NCBI GenBank assembly: GCA_964575415.1
Contig: CAZNQL010000011.1
Location: 20,025 to 84,024, forward strand
DNA from: Propionivibrio sp964575415
Lineage (GTDB): Bacteria; Pseudomonadota; Gammaproteobacteria; Burkholderiales; Rhodocyclaceae
Reading direction: 5' to 3'
DNA length: 64,000 nt
In this document: piece after piece, positions 59,394 to 64,000 of the stretch
How positions within the stretch are numbered: position 1 is the first letter of the stretch
Layout: each line of letters begins with the position of its first letter
Program-made: the position numbers and the translations under genes
The notes under the pieces: model-generated
Told to the model about the DNA's origin: nothing
Seen by the model: the letters and a program-made list of their open reading frames with translations, nothing else
Databases searched by the model: none

Positions 59394-59993
59394 TTAATCC
59401 GGCAAGTCTTGCGGGAGCGGTGCGGCAACTGCCCAGAGAGGCTGACCGCTGATTTCCATGTGGCTCAGGCAAGCGCGCAGATCGAACTCAATTTGATGGT
59501 AGTTGGGTTCCATATGCCGGCAGAGCTGATAAAACGCCTTGTCATGTGCTCGCTCCTTCATGTGGGCTATCTCGTGCACCGCTATCATGCGTAGAAACTC
59601 GATCGGCATGTCCCTGAAGATCGACGCAATCCGAATTTCACGTTTTGCCTGCAGCTTGGAGCCCTGAACCCTAGAAATGCTAGTGTGCGTACCCAAGGCA
59701 TGCTGGATCACCTGCAGCCGGCTATCGAACATCACCTTGCCAACTTGCCCGACATTGCGCAGGTACGTGTTCTTGATTTCCGAAACGTAGTCATACAGCG
59801 CCTTGTCGGTGCGCACCCCGTGGGTGATTGGATATTTCTGCAGCAACATCTCCGCCAGCCGACCTTGCTCAATGAGCTGGTGCACCTGCTTCACTAGCGC
59901 TGGTGGATAACCAGTTAGATATTTGGGCAGAGTTTTCGGGGACATTACTTCGGTTTTGGACAGCGCAGGGTGAAGAATTCTACCAGCCATCAT
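59394..59993 (-). CDS. YgjP-like metallopeptidase domain protein
   Basis: The product of about 183-199 residues (start at 59993 or, better, at Met17, 59945) carries the zinc motif AVHEIAHMKERAHDKAFYQL: HEIAH with a third His ten residues on. This is the YgjP/DUF45 arrangement related to WLM peptidases. The upstream MFDSRLQVIQHALGTHTSIS and IRIASIFRDMPIEFLRM fit the core. Relatives have been linked to restriction or DNA-protein crosslink repair, but the role here is not known. Confidence 0.8.
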   Translation of the reverse strand: MMAGRILHPALSKTEVMSPKTLPKYLTGYPPALVKQVHQLIEQGRLAEMLLQKYPITHGVRTDKALYDYVSEIKNTYLRNVGQVGKVMFDSRLQVIQHALGTHTSISRVQGSKLQAKREIRIASIFRDMPIEFLRMIAVHEIAHMKERAHDKAFYQLCRHMEPNYHQIEFDLRACLSHMEISGQPLWAVAAPLPQDLPD

Positions 59994-60261
59994 ATCGAAT
60001 CTGCCGTTTGCTGCCTCTCAAAGCTGAACGGCTGGTAAGAGACATCTTGCCGCCCCAATCAGAGTCACAGCGGAACGGCAGCAAAGGCCGATTAGTCGTC
60101 TGTTGCCAACAGCATCAAGCAGTTTGTCGGCAATTGCTGCCGTTGAGATTGAAAGCCAGACAGTTCAGCTATCAGTAGAGGATCGGTCACTGGTTAACCA
60201 ACAACCCGATTAAACTAACCTGCCTAACAGCAACGAATTTCCGTATGATTTCCGTACAAAT

Positions 60262-60286
60262 AAAAAAGCCACTTTAAAAGTGGCTT
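60262..60286 (-). terminator. Terminator of the tRNA-Val transcript
   Basis: AAGCCACTTT (60266-60275) and AAAGTGGCTT (60277-60286) form a stem with a small loop. On the minus strand it is followed by T6 (60267-60262), 17 bases beyond the tRNA 3' end. The rest of 59994-60302 shows no gene. Confidence 0.75.
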
Positions 60287-60302
60287 AACTATTTGAATCT
60301 AT

Positions 60303-60377
60303 TGGTGGGCGGTACTGGGATCGAACCAGTGACCCCTGCCGTGTGAAGGCAGTGCTCTACCGCTGAGCTAACCGCCC
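60303..60377 (-). tRNA. tRNA-Val (anticodon CAC)
   Basis: Read on the minus strand, the 75-base sequence starts GGGCGGTTAGCTCAGCGG, has D-stem and loop, anticodon stem CTGCC/GGCAG with loop TTCACAC (anticodon CAC, reading GTG), T-arm with GGTTCGATCC, acceptor complement CCGCCC and encoded CCA. All four arms pair. Its 3' end faces the accessory stretch on the left, a typical target site for integrating elements. Confidence 0.96.
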
Positions 60378-60424
60378 GATAGAGGGGGCGCATTAGACCA
60401 CAACCGGCGCCTCTGGTCAATTTC

Positions 60425-61726
60425 TCAGGTGATTGATGCGCCGAAAAGATGGCCGATGCCAAAGGTGATCGCCGCCGCGACGCCGCCGAACAAAATCTGG
60501 CGAGTAGCCGAAAAAGCAAAGCTTCGCCCGTTGAACAATGAGGTCACCATGCCGACGGCGCCCAATCCGAGCAGGCTGAGGACGATACTGAGGATGATCG
60601 CGTTGGAATTCTCCAGCCACGGGAAAGGCAGGACAGGAAAGATGGCGCCGAGCGCGAAAAGCAGCAGCGAAACGCCAGCGGCACTCCATGGGTTGCCGCC
60701 GAGCTCTTCCGGATCGATGCCGAGCTCTTCGCGCGCCAGTGTTTCCAGCGCTGTGTCACGGTTTTCCATGACCTTAGTGGCGATCTGCCAGGCTTGTTCG
60801 CGTTCGATGCCCTTGGCCTGGTAGATCAGCGCCAGTTCCTTCTTCTCGGCTTCCGGCGTCTGTTCGAGTTCTTCGGCTTCCTTGTCGATCTGGGTGCGCG
60901 CCAGTTCGCGGGCGTTGGTCACCGAAAGCCATTCGCCGAGCGCCATCGACAACGCGCCGGCGACCAACCCGGCCAGGCCGGTGAGCAAAACGGTCGCCGA
61001 GGCCGCGCCTGCGCCGGCAACGCCCATGACGAGACAGAAGTTGGACACCAGGCCGTCGTTGACGCCCAGCACGGCAGCCCGCAATTCATTGCCCGAACCG
61101 CCGCGATGCCAGCGCTCCGCGCCAGCGATGTCGGCGCCGACGACCGGCCCACCATGGCCGGCGGCCGCCCGGGTGAGCAAAACGGTCGCCGAGGCCGCGC
61201 CTGCGCCGGCAACGCCCATGACGAGACAGAAGTTGGACACCAGGCCGTCGTTGACGCCCAGCACGGCAGCCCGCAATTCATTGCCCGAACCGCCGCGATG
61301 CCAGCGCTCCGCGCCAGCGATGTCGGCGCCGACGACCGGCCCACCATGGCCGGCGGCCGCCCGGATCACCGCCGCATGCCCCTGTTCTTCGGCCGACATT
61401 TCAACGGCATCGGCCTGCCCGGCGTATTTGTTGCGGTCAGTGTATTCGTTGGCGGCAACCACCGGCAGGACGAAGGCCGGCCCGAAATAGCGCGCCAACC
61501 GGATCAGCAATCGAGTCTTGAAGGACGCCCCCAAGGGGAGGTCGCTGATCCCTGCGGCCATCAGCTTTTTGCGCCAGACGTCGGCATGTTCGTTCTCAGC
61601 CTGCGCGAGTTGCAGGTATAAATCCTTGCGCACCTCGTCCGTCTCGTACCCGGACATCGCCGTATAGAGGGCGGCGCCGTCGATCTCGTCCTGCAGGTTG
61701 TCGCGATAGCGTTGAATCTGGCTCAT
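60425..61726 (-). CDS. mbfA: MbfA-like protein: rubrerythrin domain fused to VIT1/CCC1 transporter, with internal duplication
   Basis: Residues 1-120 are a ferritin/rubrerythrin-like four-helix domain (NLQDEIDGAALYTAMSG; LAQAENEHADVW; SAEEQGHAAVIR) with Glu/His iron ligands. Residues 150-433 are a VIT1/CCC1 membrane domain (NELRAAVLGVNDGLVSNF; GALSMALGEWLSVTNARE). MbfA proteins export iron and protect from peroxide. Residues 122-185 are repeated exactly as 186-249, matching a perfect 192-bp tandem duplication. The normal length would be about 369 residues; here there are 433, with an extra copy of the first transport helix. It is divergent from the small envelope proteins. Confidence 0.88.
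   Translation of the reverse strand: MSQIQRYRDNLQDEIDGAALYTAMSGYETDEVRKDLYLQLAQAENEHADVWRKKLMAAGISDLPLGASFKTRLLIRLARYFGPAFVLPVVAANEYTDRNKYAGQADAVEMSAEEQGHAAVIRAAAGHGGPVVGADIAGAERWHRGGSGNELRAAVLGVNDGLVSNFCLVMGVAGAGAASATVLLTRAAAGHGGPVVGADIAGAERWHRGGSGNELRAAVLGVNDGLVSNFCLVMGVAGAGAASATVLLTGLAGLVAGALSMALGEWLSVTNARELARTQIDKEAEELEQTPEAEKKELALIYQAKGIEREQAWQIATKVMENRDTALETLAREELGIDPEELGGNPWSAAGVSLLLFALGAIFPVLPFPWLENSNAIILSIVLSLLGLGAVGMVTSLFNGRSFAFSATRQILFGGVAAAITFGIGHLFGASIT
60980..61364. repeat. Perfect 192-bp tandem duplication inside mbfA
   Basis: GTGAGCAAAACGGTCGCC begins at 60981 and again at 61173, and the sequences stay identical for the full 192-bp period up to CCCGG at about 61364. The length is divisible by three, so the frame is kept and 64 residues are doubled. 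Identity of the copies at DNA level means a very recent event or an assembly artefact. Confidence 0.95.
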
Positions 61727-61941
61727 TTCTTTTTTTCGTCCGCTCCTAGCAGGATATTGAGCATCCGGTCGAGTCTACCCCAATCGCCACTTATCGTTGG
61801 TCAACCTTTTGGAGCCACGACCGTTTTGTGAAGAGCATTGGCATCGGTAATCATTCATAACAATTCGTCACACAAGGATTGTGGCACCGGCCAATGAACC
61901 AGTTCAGAATACTGTGAATATTCGATAGGCAGACAGACATC

Positions 61942-62277
61942 ATGAAAAAGACCATCTATGCGATCGCATTTCTTCTGCTCGGGATTGGCAACATCGGCAA
62001 CGCCCTGGCAGATCACCGGGTACATAGCCATGTTGGTGTCGTCATCGGCGGCCCCGTCTGGTCGCCTTGGTACTACCCCTACCCACCGCCTTACTACTAC
62101 CCCCCGGTCGTCATCGAACGCGCACCGCCTCCCGTCTATATCGAACAGACGCCGCCCCCGCCGCCACAGACCAGCTATTGGTACTACTGCCGCGAAGCAA
62201 AAGGCTACTACCCCTACGTGAAGGAATGCCCCGGCGGCTGGCAGAAGGTGTTGCCGCGACCTTCCGATCAACCCTGA
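61942..62277 (+). CDS. Secreted Pro/Tyr-rich small protein
   Basis: The 111 residues start with a signal peptide (IYAIAFLLLGIGNIGNALAD) followed by a Tyr/Pro-rich segment (WYYPYPPPYYYPPVVIERAP, then TPPPPPQ) and a short conserved end YWYYCREAKGYYPYVKECPG with two Cys that may pair. This C-terminal pattern is common in small periplasmic or surface proteins of proteobacteria, function unknown. It is 18 bases ahead of the glycine-zipper lipoprotein gene, so the two are probably cotranscribed. Confidence 0.75.
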   Translation: MKKTIYAIAFLLLGIGNIGNALADHRVHSHVGVVIGGPVWSPWYYPYPPPYYYPPVVIERAPPPVYIEQTPPPPPQTSYWYYCREAKGYYPYVKECPGGWQKVLPRPSDQP

Positions 62278-62295
62278 CCTCGACGAGGTACAATC

Positions 62296-62847
62296 ATGAC
62301 CAAGACACTCACCGGCATCATCCTGGTTTCGGGCGCTTTGCTTGTCGGCGGCTGCGCCTCGGTTCCGACTGGCCCGAGCATCATGGCCCTACCCGGCACC
62401 GGCAAGCCATTCGACCAGTTCCGCGCCGATGACGCCGAATGCCGTCGCTACGCCTTCCGCGAAATCGGCGGCCCCAACGCCGGAAAAACCGCCCGTGAGA
62501 AAGAAATCCGCAACGCTGCGGTCGGCACGGCCATCGGTGCCGTGGCCGGCGCTGCCATTGGTGGAAAACAAGGCGCCGGCGTCGGCGCGGGAACGGGCCT
62601 CATCGTCGGCAGCATGACCGGCGCGGAAGCCGGCGAGCGTTCGTCCTACGGCGATCAGCGCGACTACGACCAGGCCTACATCCAATGCATGTATGGCCGC
62701 GGTCACCGGGTTCCGGTTTCTGCCTCGATGGCCAAGTCGCTGCAACAAATGTCCGGAGGAACCTACTCGCCGCCGCCCGTCGGCAACGACGCTTCCATCC
62801 CGCCCCCGCCCACCGGGACGCCCCCGCCTCCCCCGCCAGGATACTGA
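62296..62847 (+). CDS. Glycine-zipper lipoprotein
   Basis: The 183 residues have a lipoprotein signal (LTGIILVSGALLVGGC, Cys18 lipidated), a conserved DDAECRRYAFREIG segment, then a glycine zipper (AAVGTAIGAVAGAAIGGKQG, then AGVGAGTGLIVGSMTGA) that can form membrane hairpins, YIQCMYGRGHRVPV, and a Pro-rich tail. It resembles SlyB/YMGG-type envelope lipoproteins. It forms a small envelope operon with the previous gene and is followed by a terminator. Confidence 0.85.
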   Translation: MTKTLTGIILVSGALLVGGCASVPTGPSIMALPGTGKPFDQFRADDAECRRYAFREIGGPNAGKTAREKEIRNAAVGTAIGAVAGAAIGGKQGAGVGAGTGLIVGSMTGAEAGERSSYGDQRDYDQAYIQCMYGRGHRVPVSASMAKSLQQMSGGTYSPPPVGNDASIPPPPTGTPPPPPPGY

Positions 62848-62852
62848 CCCCG

Positions 62853-62886
62853 AGCCGCTGCCTTCGCGCAGCGGCTTTGTCTTTCA
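62853..62886 (+). terminator. Rho-independent terminator
   Basis: AGCCGCTGC (62853-62861), loop CTTCGC and GCAGCGGCT (62868-62876) form a perfect 9-bp stem, followed by TTGTCTTT. It lies six bases after the lipoprotein stop codon. Confidence 0.85.
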
Positions 62887-62923
62887 GGCGGCGGATCGTG
62901 GGCCGGGCCGGTGCGCTTCATTT

Positions 62924-63123
62924 AACCCGGATTATCCATTAGGGCGCGAGACGACCGAAGGAAATCCCCGTGGGATGATGGCGAGGCGGTTTGCTAGTCA
63001 ATTTGTCACTTGGGAGAAGTCCATGGTCGTCCCATGAACGCCGAGCAAGGGGCAAAAGGGGCCGTAAAGCGTCCGCCAGCACTCGCGCAGTCCCGCAGGG
63101 ACACCTAATAGATAATCCGGGTT
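62924..63123. mobile_element. 200-bp MITE-like element with 20-bp terminal inverted repeats
   Basis: The left end AACCCGGATTATCCATTAGG (62924-62943) and the right end, CCTAATAGATAATCCGGGTT (63104-63123), are complementary at 19 of 20 positions. The total length is exactly 200 bp. The inside has no reading frame of note, so it is non-autonomous. Flanks read ...CATTT and TAAAA..., without a clear target duplication. It lies between the terminator and gltX, and may affect the gltX promoter. Confidence 0.7.
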
Positions 63124-63159
63124 TAAAATACGCGCTTTCCGTTTTCCGGCCTCAAACAA

Positions 63160-64000
63160 ATGATCCGCACACGTTTCGCTCCTTCGCCCACCGGCTTCCT
63201 GCACATCGGCGGCGCCCGCACCGCGCTTTTTTCCTGGGCCTTTGCCCGTCATCACGCCGGCGAGTTCATCCTGCGCATCGAGGATACCGACGTCGCCCGT
63301 TCGACACCCGAGGCGGTGCAAGCGATCATCGACGGCATGCAATGGCTCTGCCTCGCCCATGACGAAGGCCCGTTCTACCAGATGCAGCGCATGGATCGCT
63401 ACAAGGAGGTGATCCAGCAGATGCTCGCTGCTGGCACGGCGTATTACTGCTACACGTCGCAGGAAGAACTCGACCGCATTCGCGACGAACAGCGCGCCAA
63501 GGGACTGAAGCCGCGTTACGACGGCACCTGGCGCCCCGAACCCGGCAAGACCCTGCCGACGCCGCCGGCTGGCGCGCAGCCGGTGGTCCGCTTCCGCAAC
63601 CCAACCGAAGGCGTGGTCGCCTGGGACGACCTCGTCAAGGGCCGCATCGAGATTGCCAACGCCGAACTCGATGACCTGATCATCGCCCGCCAGGATGGCA
63701 CACCGACCTACAATTTCTGCGTCGTCGTCGACGACTGGGACATGCGGATCAGCCACGTCATCCGCGGCGACGACCACGTCAACAACACGCCGCGCCAGAT
63801 CAACATCCTGCAGGCGCTCGGTGCGCCGGTGCCGATCTACGCGCACCTGTCGATGATCCTCGGCGACGATGGCCAGAAGCTGTCCAAGCGCCATGGCGCC
63901 GTGTCCGTCATGCAGTACGAGGATGACGGCTACCTGCCGGAGGCAGTGCTCAACTATCTGGCGCGCCTGGGCTGGTCGCACGGCGACGAGGAAGTGTTCA
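63160..64000 (+). CDS. gltX: Glutamyl-tRNA synthetase (partial, runs off the window)
   Basis: The 280 visible residues are the N-terminal catalytic part of GltX: RTRFAPSPTGFLHIGGARTA (with the HIGH-type signature HIGG), ILRIEDTDVARS, PYYQ-like DEGPFYQMQRMDRY, VVDDWDMRISHVIRGDDHVN and the KMSKS-type signature LSKRHGAVSV. It charges tRNA-Glu with glutamate. The ATG at 63160 gives the standard MIRTRF start. The anticodon-binding domain lies beyond position 64000. Confidence 0.96.
   Translation, partial: MIRTRFAPSPTGFLHIGGARTALFSWAFARHHAGEFILRIEDTDVARSTPEAVQAIIDGMQWLCLAHDEGPFYQMQRMDRYKEVIQQMLAAGTAYYCYTSQEELDRIRDEQRAKGLKPRYDGTWRPEPGKTLPTPPAGAQPVVRFRNPTEGVVAWDDLVKGRIEIANAELDDLIIARQDGTPTYNFCVVVDDWDMRISHVIRGDDHVNNTPRQINILQALGAPVPIYAHLSMILGDDGQKLSKRHGAVSVMQYEDDGYLPEAVLNYLARLGWSHGDEEVF

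Noticed and set aside
60794..61621. 275-codon plus-strand frame over mbfA
   Set aside because: Antisense shadow; it repeats only because the mbfA duplication keeps all frames open.

Overview
This 64-kb window is bacterial chromosome with high GC content. Gene content and protein sequences point to a betaproteobacterium, probably in or near the Rhodocyclaceae: TolC/MacAB, LolCD, Tex, RecJ preceded by an RpfE-like gene, pxpBCA, a TalB-type transaldolase, many c-di-GMP, PAS and hemerythrin signalling proteins, and an MbfA-type ferritin/VIT protein. This assignment is inferred from protein recognition only; there is no rRNA in the window. The right end stops inside gltX.

Layout. 0.2-3.2 kb: a stand-alone lipoyl protein, a GcvR-like ACT protein, small hypotheticals, a frameshifted histidine phosphatase and YaeQ. 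3.3-7.9 kb: a TolC-MacA-MacB-type tripartite efflux operon whose adaptor is frameshifted near its C-terminus. 8.1-11.8 kb: a gamma-carbonic anhydrase facing a fliW-pxpB-pxpC-pxpA operon (5-oxoproline use). 11.9-16.7 kb: tex, then a small accessory module (perfect palindromes, a DNA-binding-like protein, a nucleotidyltransferase, a type I restriction remnant, a DUF6933-like protein). 16.7-22.8 kb: an ArsC/Spx-like protein, Hsp33, a nonsense-interrupted HDOD protein and chemoreceptor, and an EAL phosphodiesterase. 23.0-32.9 kb: a methyltransferase, a GGDEF-hemerythrin protein, an alpha/beta hydrolase, a frameshifted comEC, transaldolase, and a Cache-HAMP protein with a winged-helix-like partner. 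33.0-42.3 kb: lolD/lolC, rpfE-like, recJ, two adjacent sirtuins, an OFA-family MFS carrier, ACP phosphodiesterase and a small lipoprotein. 42.6-56.4 kb: a FIST protein with a hybrid histidine kinase, an interrupted TDT carrier, an interrupted two-barrel outer-membrane protein, GNAT and LysR genes, a FixLJ-like pair and two small regulators. 56.4-60.4 kb: a sparsely coding accessory stretch (SNase, DUF2026, YgjP-like peptidase, tandem repeats with DnaA boxes) that ends at the 3' end of a tRNA-Val gene. 60.4-64 kb: mbfA with a perfect internal duplication, two small envelope proteins, a 200-bp MITE-like element and gltX.

Two themes stand out. First, nine genes are interrupted by single-base indels or in-frame stops. 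The four stops all fit G-to-A changes at tryptophan codons. This may be real decay or sequence error, and should be settled before functions are assigned. Second, four intergenic regions carry the same kind of large inverted repeat built from 8-10-base units, three of them between convergent genes. Signalling dominates the gene content: c-di-GMP synthesis and breakdown, oxygen- or redox-type hemerythrin domains, chemoreceptor fragments and two multi-PAS kinases suggest a metabolically flexible, surface-responsive bacterium.
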